Shown here: in pieces, positions 15,978 through 22,683 of the stretch
How positions within the stretch are numbered: the first letter of the stretch is position 1
Layout of the letters: each line of letters opens with the position of its first letter
Source: Candidatus Helarchaeota archaeon
GTDB lineage: Archaea; Asgardarchaeota; Lokiarchaeia; Helarchaeales; RDOG01
Length of the DNA: 34,702 nt
Reading direction: 5' to 3'
Assembly: GCA_029838215.1 (NCBI GenBank)
Contig: JALGVI010000026.1
Coordinates: 1-34,702 of the forward strand
Translations under genes and position numbers: made by a program
Notes under the pieces: model-generated
What the model was told of the DNA's origin: nothing
The model's input: the letters and a program-made list of their open reading frames with translations, nothing else
The model's database searches: none

Positions 15978-16664
15978 TTACGTGTACGTGATTTTGGTGC
16001 CTATTTTTGCACCCTGAAGTGCCTTCATTATGTTTTTTGGGTCTCTTCCAGATAGAATGATTGTTGGAATCTTAGATCTACCGATGATGTTAATTGCATT
16101 CAAGTCGAATAATTCATATTTTCCCGCCCGACTCTCGTCTTTTATCAGGCCCTTCAAGTGTTTTACGGAAATTTCTTCATATTTTATAGCAGTGGGATTG
16201 ATTTTTGGATCTTCAGAATATACACCTTCGACATCCGTAGCATTGATGAGTAATTCTGCATTTATTCGTTCAGCTAGCAAAGCTGCAACAGCATTTGTAG
16301 ACTGACCCGGTTGAATTCCGCCCATCACGATGATTTTATTACTCATTGTTGTTGTTGCAGCTTCTTCTAAAGTGGAAGGAGGGACGGGATATGCCATCTC
16401 ACCCAATGCAGCAATTAAAAGACGGGCATTTTGACGTGCGATCTCTATACCTAGCTCATCGCAAAATGCCTCAGACGCACCTAATTGTCTGGCAGTTGCA
16501 ATGTATTCACGTGCCGCTCTTCCTCCGCCCACGACCATTGCAAGTTGGAACTTTTTTGGAGGAATTGATTGAATTTCTTTACCTAATGATTTGATATATT
16601 CTACATCCAATCGTGATTCGTTCTGAAATAATAAAGAACCGCCAATTTTCAGGACAGCTTTCAT
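15978..16664 (-). CDS. pyrH: Uridylate kinase (UMP kinase)
   Basis: This archaeal-type UMP kinase of the amino-acid-kinase superfamily phosphorylates UMP to UDP. The 228-aa protein shows KIGGSLLF at the N-terminus, VVGGGRAAREYI (about 44-55) and GGIQPGQSTNAVAALLAE (about 115-132, the UMP-binding segment). INATDVEGVYSEDPKINPTA (nucleotide loop) is followed by a GRDPKNIMKAL C-terminus. It lies 33 bases upstream of the nitroreductase gene in the same direction, so it is probably the first gene of the F420 operon, although its role is in pyrimidine metabolism. A tandem promoter-like repeat lies upstream. Confidence 0.95.
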   Translation of the reverse strand: MKAVLKIGGSLLFQNESRLDVEYIKSLGKEIQSIPPKKFQLAMVVGGGRAAREYIATARQLGASEAFCDELGIEIARQNARLLIAALGEMAYPVPPSTLEEAATTTMSNKIIVMGGIQPGQSTNAVAALLAERINAELLINATDVEGVYSEDPKINPTAIKYEEISVKHLKGLIKDESRAGKYELFDLNAINIIGRSKIPTIILSGRDPKNIMKALQGAKIGTKITYT

Positions 16665-16698
16665 AAAAATCCCTACCAGTTGTTCTTATACTTTCACG

Positions 16699-16739
16699 TA
16701 TTTAGGCATGTAATGATCGTTGATCTGCTATTTAGGCAT
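16699..16739 (-). promoter_or_regulatory. Tandem 11-bp direct repeat in the pyrH promoter
   Basis: TATTTAGGCAT occurs at 16699-16709 and again at 16729-16739, exactly 30 bp apart (about three helical turns). On the minus strand it reads ATGCCTAAATA, which contains a TATA-like CTAAATA. The nearer copy lies 35-45 bases upstream of the pyrH ATG. It could be duplicated core promoter elements or two regulator-binding sites on one face of the DNA. Confidence 0.45.
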
Positions 16740-16890
16740 TTGTAAATTTAAATTTATGAAATTACGATTTTTCTCTAATTTGATTGATGAAATTCATAAA
16801 ATCAGGTCATCTCGGAATAGAATGGTCGTTAAGAGCAAAGATTACTCGAACCTGCACCATAAGATATTTTTGACCAGGGGAACGATTTTT

Positions 16891-17283
16891 TTAGAACAAT
16901 CCGCTAAACGAGAAGATGATCATGAAAATAACCATTACAATGATCATTCCAAACATTGCAAAAGTCGTGTATTTTGACTTTTTCTCTTTCTTTTTCTTCC
17001 ACTTATAATATTCGCCCGAGCATTTATTTGAGCAATATTGCCGATTGATAGGAATGGCAATGCCACATACTTGACAATGCGCGTGTGGTTCCCATTTTTT
17101 AATCCATTTTTGTTTCTTTTGTGAAGTTTCGGTCGTAGTTGAGATGAAATCACGTCCAAATATCCTGAAATCAATAGCAGATAATAAATGGAAGGAATAC
17201 TTAAAAATATTTATTATGCGGAATGAGTTATTAAAAAGTGGAGGGGAGATGATGTCGTCGCCCCAACCTGATTCGTAGTCCAA
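16891..17283 (-). CDS. Zinc-ribbon protein with C-terminal membrane helix (DUF2116-like)
   Basis: The C-terminal 65 or so residues match the archaeal DUF2116 type: WEPHAHCQVCGIAIPINRQYCSNKC gives a treble CxxC-type zinc ribbon. A lysine-rich stretch (KWKKKKEKKSKY) follows, then one membrane helix at the C-terminus. Function is unknown. The open frame extends to a TTG at 17283, but the first 50 or so residues overlap, antisense, a structured RNA candidate and its promoter, and the TTG has no ribosome-binding site. A TATA-like element on the minus strand near 17200-17210 suggests that transcription starts around 17175. Downstream of that only non-standard in-frame starts exist (for example ATT at 17103, giving MKKWEPHAHC). 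The true start is unresolved. Confidence 0.65.
   Translation of the reverse strand: MDYESGWGDDIISPPLFNNSFRIINIFKYSFHLLSAIDFRIFGRDFISTTTETSQKKQKWIKKWEPHAHCQVCGIAIPINRQYCSNKCSGEYYKWKKKKEKKSKYTTFAMFGMIIVMVIFMIIFSFSGLF
17198..17214 (+). promoter_or_regulatory. Putative TATA element shared by the RNA candidate and the zinc-ribbon gene
   Basis: acttaaaaatatttatt is A/T-rich and nearly symmetrical. On the plus strand it lies about 30-35 bases upstream of the RNA candidate at 17239. On the minus strand it is suitably placed for the zinc-ribbon gene. Inferred from position. Confidence 0.4.
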
Positions 17284-17325
17284 CCGCGAGCGTGATGAAC
17301 CGAAGCGACGAGTTGATCCCTTCCA
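17239..17325 (+). ncRNA. Kink-turn RNA, box C/D sRNA-like candidate
   Basis: A 9-bp terminal stem closes the element: TGGAGGGGA (17239-17247) pairs with TCCCTTCCA (17317-17325). Directly inside, ATGATGT (17249-17255, C-like) faces TTGA (17313-17316, D-like). Together they give a three-base bulge, tandem sheared G-A pairs and a U-U pair, the layout of a kink-turn bound by L7Ae. An inner CTGA (17268-17271, D') and an exact GTGATGA (17292-17298, C') are present. The guide-sized spacers are 12 bases (C to D') and 14 bases (C' to D). The D'-C' spacer is long (20 bases), and TCGTCGC/GCGACGA can also pair, so it may be a stable hairpin rather than a standard guide. The local GC content is high against the background. 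The reverse strand would also form the stems and ends in T5, so orientation is not certain. Confidence 0.45.
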
Positions 17326-17345
17326 AAAACCCGTAGAAAAGATGA

Positions 17346-19772
17346 TTAAAGGCTAGCAGCATAGAGAAAATTCATGGAATCGTCATAGATTTTATTGCAT
17401 GTTGTCTGATTATTATAGAAAGCGAGCGTATTTGTATTTAAGGGAGTATCGGGAAAGACAAAATCCGTTAATGGTCCAACCGTGAAGTATGATTGAACGA
17501 TTGGAATGAGAAGAATTTTTCCCGGATATGAATTGTTAAAAGCATTTAGCAAGTCATCATAATAATCAGGGTAAAGGGGAATTACCGTTTTTCCTCCTAC
17601 GGATATTTCATTGATCACTTGTAACGTTTGATATGGAGACCAAGTCACGCCTTCGATTAGATATTCGAGTCGAAAGTCTGCTGTGAAATAATATTCAATA
17701 TTTGGTTGATTTGCCATCCATTGCATCATGTTGTATTCAGAATTAGTGTTTGCTTGCAGATTTGGATACAAAGAATATGGTGCAAGGAATGTTAAAGGAA
17801 GTGCAGAACCGAGTACGATTCCAAAAGTAAATATCTTGATCAAAGTCTGGTGTCGTCGTTTGGTTAGAGACCGCCATGTCCCGACAATTAACATTGCCAT
17901 GAGAATCCCATTGAAATCATACATGATTTGAAGAATTCGACCAAAGTATGCATCGCCAACGAAAAATCCAAAGCATAATGTGAGATATACGTTGCCAAGC
18001 ATCGCCCCACATATGAACATTCCTTCAGGGCCTAGACGGTTATATGCCATTGCAAATCCCAAGAATATGACGAAAACAGAAATCAAGTGTATGTACACGA
18101 TCACTAGCAGGATGCCGAAATTAATGCTTGCCATGAACTCAGACATGACTGTCGTGCCCAGCAAGAGCCAGATAAATGGATTACCCAAGAAAATGATGAA
18201 TCCAGCGATCACAATCAAAGCACCTTTAGAATAATCAAAAAGAGGACCTCGTGGAATTGGATGCCGACGCAAGTGTAATTTAATGAAAACAGGAGTCATA
18301 ATGGTAATTAGTAAAAAGAGGAAGAAATAGAAAATTTTACCTAGGTCGAGAAAGAATGGAGCCTGAGAGGAAAAAGTACTGCTCGATAAACATCCTGTTG
18401 TAAATGAAAGAGAAATAGGTAGGAACGATAGCAGGGTATTGAAAAGAAGTCCTCCATAGAAATAGAGAGACCAGCCTCCATAAAAGATTATTCCTAAAGT
18501 AGAAGAAATTAGGAGAAATTTATTGTAATTCTTCGTGAAATATAAGAAAATATTAATGATCACGATCATGAAAATTAATGACGTGCTAGTGATGACATGA
18601 CTCATCGTCATGTACATGCAAAAGATTGTCATGAGTAAAGCGTCTTGCCATCTCGCTTCGTGTTTTGTCCTAATAAAAGCAAACAGTGTTAGGGGAATAA
18701 AAGCGTAAGAAATCATTTGGGGAGTAACCGAAGATGAATAGATCACGGAAAAAAAGCAAACGATAGAAGTGAAAAAGCAGCTCAGTACCAAGATTTTCTT
18801 ATCACGAGTAAGCCGATAAGCAAGAGCGGTAATGGCAATTATGCTAATGACTGAATTAAAAATATTAGTGATGTCAAAGGTTAGGAAAATGGAAGAACCT
18901 GTGATGTAAGAAACTCCAACCAACAACAGATATAACCCCGGAACATAGCCTTGGTAATAACCCGATTGGAATAGGAGAATACCGTCAGTCATGGCGACCC
19001 GAACTTGAGCATAATGAACCCATGGATCAAGAGGAAAGTTTATGGGGAAATTTGCTTGAAGCAAGGCGGTCCAAATCCGAATCAAGATACCTGTCAGGAA
19101 GGACAAGGCGAATAAGATTATTATATACCGGTTTCGCTTGAAATATTGAATGGAAGGAATTTTTTGATGGCTTGTTGGGGACCTCATTCGTAATAATAAA
19201 AGAATACTGCCCAGTATTAAGCTAATCAGCATTGCAAGATAATTAAAAAGTAGAGATAGACCAAAAATCGTAAAATTCAAGATAAAAAGCAAGATAACTG
19301 AAATAAAAATGCTGGCTCCAAAAGCAAAAACGAGTTGTTCTTCCGGGCGTATAGAGTGCTTCCAAAAAATTATGCTGGTGAAAAAGTATCCAGGAATAAA
19401 ATAGAAGAGCAAAAGACCCAGAGGGATGCGTATCGAAAGCAACAAATCGCCCAGATAAAACGAAAGAGAAAAAAATAATAAATACAATAAAATTCCAGAA
19501 AGGAGAAGCCAAACATCCAAATTTTGTATCAAGGCAGAAACAAAACGGTTTTTTTCACTAACGGGTTGTGAAGATATTGCATCAAGCTCTCCGTTTTGAA
19601 TCATCCTTCGAATTAAATTCTTCTTGATTTTGAGATTTGAAGAATCATCTTCTTCTAGGTGTTGTAAGATTTTATCAATGCTCAATGTCTGATGTTCTTT
19701 AAGCAGGGATATTATTTGGTTCTTAAGTTTAGCCTCGTTATTTGAGGTCGAGAATATTTTCTGACGAACCAT
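17346..19772 (-). CDS. Large membrane protein: winged helix, DUF1616-like and GT-C-like parts
   Basis: This is an 808-aa protein. Residues about 14-75 look like a winged-helix domain (IISLLKEHQTLSIDKILQHLEEDDS...LIRRMIQNGELDAI). Residues about 85-200 hold four membrane helices with IPLGLLLFYFIPGYFFTSIIF, a pattern of DUF1616 proteins. From about 215 onwards there are ten or more helices, and DPWVHYAQVRVA (249-260) sits in the first extracytoplasmic loop, where GT-C glycosyltransferases such as STT3 carry their catalytic acid. A C-terminal soluble segment of about 130 residues faces the outside. I infer a lipid-linked-sugar glycosyltransferase, perhaps for surface glycosylation. The cytoplasmic winged helix is unusual and could be regulatory. 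Confidence 0.7.
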   Translation of the reverse strand: MVRQKIFSTSNNEAKLKNQIISLLKEHQTLSIDKILQHLEEDDSSNLKIKKNLIRRMIQNGELDAISSQPVSEKNRFVSALIQNLDVWLLLSGILLYLLFFSLSFYLGDLLLSIRIPLGLLLFYFIPGYFFTSIIFWKHSIRPEEQLVFAFGASIFISVILLFILNFTIFGLSLLFNYLAMLISLILGSILLLLRMRSPTSHQKIPSIQYFKRNRYIIILFALSFLTGILIRIWTALLQANFPINFPLDPWVHYAQVRVAMTDGILLFQSGYYQGYVPGLYLLLVGVSYITGSSIFLTFDITNIFNSVISIIAITALAYRLTRDKKILVLSCFFTSIVCFFSVIYSSSVTPQMISYAFIPLTLFAFIRTKHEARWQDALLMTIFCMYMTMSHVITSTSLIFMIVIINIFLYFTKNYNKFLLISSTLGIIFYGGWSLYFYGGLLFNTLLSFLPISLSFTTGCLSSSTFSSQAPFFLDLGKIFYFFLFLLITIMTPVFIKLHLRRHPIPRGPLFDYSKGALIVIAGFIIFLGNPFIWLLLGTTVMSEFMASINFGILLVIVYIHLISVFVIFLGFAMAYNRLGPEGMFICGAMLGNVYLTLCFGFFVGDAYFGRILQIMYDFNGILMAMLIVGTWRSLTKRRHQTLIKIFTFGIVLGSALPLTFLAPYSLYPNLQANTNSEYNMMQWMANQPNIEYYFTADFRLEYLIEGVTWSPYQTLQVINEISVGGKTVIPLYPDYYDDLLNAFNNSYPGKILLIPIVQSYFTVGPLTDFVFPDTPLNTNTLAFYNNQTTCNKIYDDSMNFLYAASL

Positions 19773-19870
19773 TAGAACATCAATCCTTGGAGCAGGCTCT
19801 TTTCATGCTATCCGATCATGTTTGTTTTTAAATTATTCTTTTCCTAAAAAAACCTTTTTTAATAATATTT

Positions 19871-20287
19871 ATGATAAGGAACAAAAAGCCTGTGGTGCGA
19901 GCGATTCAGGTCGAGGAATTTTTTCAAATTGCAGAGCGGCTTCAGGAAGAAGCGGATGAATTATTGTTGGAAGGCGATCTCCGGATGGCAGCGGAGAAAT
20001 CTTGGCAAGCAGCATTAAATGCAACAAATGGTTTTATTCTAGCAAAGATAGGGAAAGTTCCAGAAAGAATTTTGGAAACCACGATGAAATTTCACGAACT
20101 CTCGATGGAGATCTCTCAGCTCGACGAACAGGGACTCGTGGATGCCTTTCATGCAAGTTATGACTACCTCCACGGTGATGTATACCATCTTAAAGAGACG
20201 GGATTGAAGGAAGACATTCAAAAGAGAATTGGGAAAAATGCAAGTTATATCAAGAAATTGAGTGATCTTCTCATCACGATTAAATGA
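19871..20287 (+). CDS. PaREP1/HEPN-like helical protein
   Basis: This 138-aa protein is predicted to be all helical. VEEFFQIAERLQEEADELLLEGDLRMAAEKSWQAALNATNGFILAKIG (about 16-63) follows the PaREP1 pattern: helix, EGD turn, then AAEK-W-AA. PaREP1 proteins belong to the HEPN-type helical group, whose members are often RNases or nucleotide-binding partners in toxin-antitoxin pairs. The typical RX4-6H HEPN active-site motif is not clear here, and no nucleotidyltransferase gene is adjacent, so this may be a non-toxic housekeeping variant. It converges on the CYTH gene with no gap. Confidence 0.65.
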   Translation: MIRNKKPVVRAIQVEEFFQIAERLQEEADELLLEGDLRMAAEKSWQAALNATNGFILAKIGKVPERILETTMKFHELSMEISQLDEQGLVDAFHASYDYLHGDVYHLKETGLKEDIQKRIGKNASYIKKLSDLLITIK

Positions 20288-20836
20288 TCATTCTCGTTTT
20301 AGCCCTTTTTTGATGTAATATAATTCTAAATAGGAGAAACGCTCAAGTTGTTTCTTCCCAATGCCCCATTCCTCTAATTTTGAAAGAATTTGGTTTCGTT
20401 TGGGTTTATATTCTTCCAAGCTGGGAGCATTCATTTCAATTTCAATAAAACTTCCAACGTCTTTGACATCATCAAGGGAAACGGTCATGTCGTTCAAATT
20501 GAATAATTTTCGAGTTTTCTCCACTGCAGGGACCGGGATGAAATCCAGACGCACGAGAATCTCGTGTAATAAATCAGGCTTTTTGATTTCTACTTCAATT
20601 TCTTCACGACTTTTTGATTTGCGATCAAGTTTTGGTCCTTTATACGTGAGTATTGCCCTGTTTCCTTCGTTTCGAATGCGGATTGCTTCATCAGTTTTAG
20701 CAAAATTTCGTTTGGGATGCTTAAAATAAGTATCTTTTTGATAGACTGTTTTCACGTAGACGGCACCATCAGCAATGATCTTTTGCTCGATTGTTGAGAG
20801 ATCATCGACGTGAGCTTTGATTTCGACTTCAATCAT
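20288..20836 (-). CDS. cyaB: CYTH-domain protein (class IV adenylate cyclase / triphosphatase-like)
   Basis: CYTH enzymes act on triphosphates inside a beta-barrel tunnel lined by charged residues. The 182-aa protein has the hallmark EVEIKAH at its N-terminus. QKDTYFKHP, EAIRIRNEG, LTYKGPK, SREEIEVEI, KTRKLFNL and VSLDDVKDVGSFIEIEM follow, all typical of the archaeal CyaB-like family. Physiological substrate (ATP, thiamine triphosphate or inorganic triphosphate) cannot be told from sequence. The open frame continues to 20950, but the extra 38 codons run antisense-free straight through the tRNA-Ala gene on the same strand. I therefore place the start at the ATG at 20836 (MIEVEIKAH). Confidence 0.88.
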   Translation of the reverse strand: MIEVEIKAHVDDLSTIEQKIIADGAVYVKTVYQKDTYFKHPKRNFAKTDEAIRIRNEGNRAILTYKGPKLDRKSKSREEIEVEIKKPDLLHEILVRLDFIPVPAVEKTRKLFNLNDMTVSLDDVKDVGSFIEIEMNAPSLEEYKPKRNQILSKLEEWGIGKKQLERFSYLELYYIKKGLKRE

Positions 20837-20875
20837 TTTTTGGACCTCGATATCAGAAAGAGTGAAAAGAATTAG

Positions 20876-20982
20876 TGGACCTGGCGGGCTTGTCGTCTCA
20901 ATGGAGAAAGATCCGTTGAAATATCGATCCCGCGACCTCCTCGATGCCAACGAGGTGCGCTACCAGACTGCGCTACAGGCCC
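20876..20982 (-). tRNA. tRNA-Ala (GGC) with an intron in the T loop
   Basis: Acceptor GGGCCTG (20982-20976) pairs with CAGGTCC (20883-20877). The D arm is GCGC...GCGC. The anticodon arm is CCTCG-TTGGCAT-CGAGG, giving anticodon GGC (Ala). The T stem GCGGG (20933-20929)/CCCGC (20888-20884) is split by 40 bases instead of 7. Removing 33 bases (20890-20922) leaves the loop ATCGATG. The flanking sequence gives a 3-4-3 bulge-helix-bulge (helix ATCG/CGAC with one A-C mismatch), and the intron forms its own 8-bp hairpin with one mismatch. Position 54 is A, not the usual T. The discriminator is A and CCA is not encoded. The gene lies between eL37 and cyaB in the same direction. Confidence 0.85.
20890..20922 (-). 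other. Predicted 33-nt intron of tRNA-Ala (position about 59/60)
   Basis: The boundaries come from the bulge-helix-bulge rule (cuts after the second base of each 3-nt bulge, ATA and AAG) and restore a 7-base T loop. They could shift by a base or two. Confidence 0.65.
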
Positions 20983-21014
20983 TTCAAATACAAAGAAGAA
21001 GCGGATAACTATTA

Positions 21015-21030
21015 TCAACTCATGAGTTGA
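21015..21030. promoter_or_regulatory. Perfect 16-bp palindrome between eL37 and tRNA-Ala
   Basis: TCAACTCATGAGTTGA is a perfect inverted repeat 10 bases after the eL37 stop codon and 32 bases before the tRNA-Ala 5' end. It could be an operator for the tRNA promoter, or a hairpin (6-bp stem, CATG loop) that marks processing or termination after eL37. Confidence 0.45.
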
Positions 21031-21040
21031 AAGAGGAAAT

Positions 21041-21229
21041 TTATTTGCGGCGAATGCCATTAACCTTTTTGTTTTGCCAGTTATTGCGCCTCATTCGAGA
21101 AGTTCTTCCAAATCCGCAAGCAGCACAAATACGATGACGCACGTGATATGCTTTCCGTCCACACCGCCTGCAAAAGATATGCGTTGGATGCTTATTTCGT
21201 TTTCCTTGAGAGGGGGTGCCTTTCGTCAT
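21041..21229 (-). CDS. rpl37e: Large ribosomal subunit protein eL37
   Basis: This is a 62-aa, very basic zinc-ribbon protein of the 50S subunit. It has [10 protein letters not shown] at the N-terminus and zinc ligands C20 and C23 (FCRRCG) and C35 and C38 (CAACGFG), followed by an arginine- and lysine-rich tail. Length and sequence are typical. It follows the LSm gene by 15 bases, a pair conserved in many archaea. Confidence 0.96.
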   Translation of the reverse strand: MTKGTPSQGKRNKHPTHIFCRRCGRKAYHVRHRICAACGFGRTSRMRRNNWQNKKVNGIRRK

Positions 21230-21244
21230 TTTTCAGGTTTCTCC

Positions 21245-21502
21245 TTATTCGATGTTCACACGGGGAGGACTAATAATTATGACGTTGTCGCCTCGCACGA
21301 TTATAGTTCCCAAAAGTTTGACTTCATTTTCTTCGTAGCTAACTACTTCTTCAGCAGCTTCTAAGACGAGGTTCATATGTTGGTCGAATCCTCGGAGCTT
21401 GCCTCGCAATTCTCGGCCACCTTTTAATTTAATGAGGACTCGCTGATCCAAGCTCTTATTCAATAATCCAAGTGGTTTTTGCGTGCCTAACAAATCTTTC
21501 AC
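21245..21502 (-). CDS. LSm / Sm-like RNA-binding protein (SmAP1)
   Basis: This 85-aa Sm-fold protein forms heptameric rings that bind U-rich RNA. Sm1 motif: [27 protein letters not shown] (about 23-49); Sm2 motif: [16 protein letters not shown] (about 64-79). Length is normal. It is cotranscribed with eL37, the standard archaeal arrangement, which links it to RNA metabolism and ribosome production. Confidence 0.95.
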   Translation of the reverse strand: MKDLLGTQKPLGLLNKSLDQRVLIKLKGGRELRGKLRGFDQHMNLVLEAAEEVVSYEENEVKLLGTIIVRGDNVIIISPPRVNIE

Positions 21503-21657
21503 CTAATATTGTTGTATTCTTATTTAAGAAAAGCACAACATTTCATATATGAGCCACAAATCGATAAAACGAAAATATTTCTTTTTATCTTTTGTGTGAT
21601 GAGGTTAATATTCTTAATGATCTTTTAAATTTTTTCTAATTTAGAATGTCGTTTTTT

Positions 21658-22212
21658 TTAGCCCTTCAGTGCTTCGTGGAGCGATTCAACTGCTTGATAT
21701 AATTTATCACCTACGACGTGAAGATTTTTTATGACCTTTCCTTTATTTACTTGCTTGATCTTGCTTGCATCTTCTAATAATTGACCAATAGCAATGGGTT
21801 TATTAAAATTCTCGTCCACAATTTTCACGATGTTTCCTTTCTTAAGATCATCACTCAATTTGTTTTTTAGGATTCCAGGCGCCATGATGTCAGCACCATT
21901 TACAATGAATTTTATGGCCCCCATGTCAACGGTGACCTGAGCCAAATCAATTTTTTCATTGATAACTGCAAAAAGAGTAGGAATGAGTAAATCGTTTAAT
22001 TTTAGGAAGTAAGAAACATTATTTAGGAGATATAGAAGCGTGCCATCGGTAAATTCGACCAATTCGATCTTAATTTTGTTTTTTAGTGCAGTATCCAAGT
22101 CAAATTGGTATGAGTGCTCTTGAATTTCAGCTTTAAGCTCACGAATTTTTTTCGAACGAATGAAATGTCGATTTTTTACTTTCAAACTCAATTTCAAAGG
22201 CACTTCCGTCAT
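21658..22212 (-). CDS. PUA-domain RNA-binding protein, MCT-1-like (DUF1947-PUA)
   Basis: This is a 184-aa protein with an N-terminal pre-PUA domain (about 1-85) and a C-terminal PUA domain (about 88-175) carrying the hallmark VTVDMGAIKFIVNGADIMAPGI (about 94-115). This arrangement matches the archaeal relatives of MCT-1/MCTS1 and of the N-terminal part of eIF2D, which bind the ribosome and tRNA in eukaryotes. A role in translation or rRNA/tRNA handling is likely, though the exact role in archaea is not established. It is divergent from sepF, with an 85-base shared promoter region. Confidence 0.85.
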   Translation of the reverse strand: MTEVPLKLSLKVKNRHFIRSKKIRELKAEIQEHSYQFDLDTALKNKIKIELVEFTDGTLLYLLNNVSYFLKLNDLLIPTLFAVINEKIDLAQVTVDMGAIKFIVNGADIMAPGILKNKLSDDLKKGNIVKIVDENFNKPIAIGQLLEDASKIKQVNKGKVIKNLHVVGDKLYQAVESLHEALKG

Positions 22213-22297
22213 TTTGCGAGATAATACCCTGATGACATACAGGCTCTTTAACTTGCATTAGTTTAAAAGAGTTATCCATGAATAAAATAAGGAGTAT

Positions 22298-22672
22298 TTG
22301 AAAATGCATTTTCGGGATGTTTTAAAGATAGGAACGAAGAAGAAAAAAGAAAAATTGTTTGAGAATTTTCGCACGGATGCTGTAATAAAACGCATGGGCT
22401 TGCGATATATCAAGATGATGCCGTTGACAGGTCTTGGCGACGTAAAAGGAATAACGGAAGAATTAAATCAAGGAAATATCGTCATTTTAAACCTGAAGCA
22501 TTTTCTTTCACGATCAGGTGCCATGAACATCGAGCTTAAACGAGCAGTTCAACAACTAGCCTTTCACGTGAAGTCGGTACAAGGAGACATCGGACAATTA
22601 GGCGAGCATTACGTGGTTGTGGCACCAGATTCATCAGTCAAGATCTTTAAAGAGACATCGAGTAAATCTTGA
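22298..22672 (+). CDS. sepF: Cell division protein SepF homologue
   Basis: SepF anchors the FtsZ ring to the membrane in archaea that divide with FtsZ. The 124-aa protein has a short N-terminal segment (MKMHFRDVLKIG) suited to an amphipathic membrane-targeting helix, a lysine-rich linker, and the SepF core: YIKMMPLTGLGDVKGITEELNQGNIVILNL (about 38-67) and ELKRAVQQLAFHVKSVQGDIGQLGEHYVVVAP (about 79-110). The ATG follows aaggag. FtsZ itself is not in the window. It ends 11 bases from the convergent aCPSF1 gene. Confidence 0.9.
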   Translation: MKMHFRDVLKIGTKKKKEKLFENFRTDAVIKRMGLRYIKMMPLTGLGDVKGITEELNQGNIVILNLKHFLSRSGAMNIELKRAVQQLAFHVKSVQGDIGQLGEHYVVVAPDSSVKIFKETSSKS

Positions 22673-22683
22673 ATTTTTAGGAT

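Noticed and set aside
16836..16870. tRNA T-arm-like string (GCAGGTTCGAGT on the minus strand)
   Set aside because: No matching CCTGC, acceptor or anticodon arm is found nearby.
20837..20950. N-terminal extension of the CYTH protein
   Set aside because: The extra codons run through the tRNA-Ala gene, and the family N-terminus begins exactly at the internal ATG at 20836.
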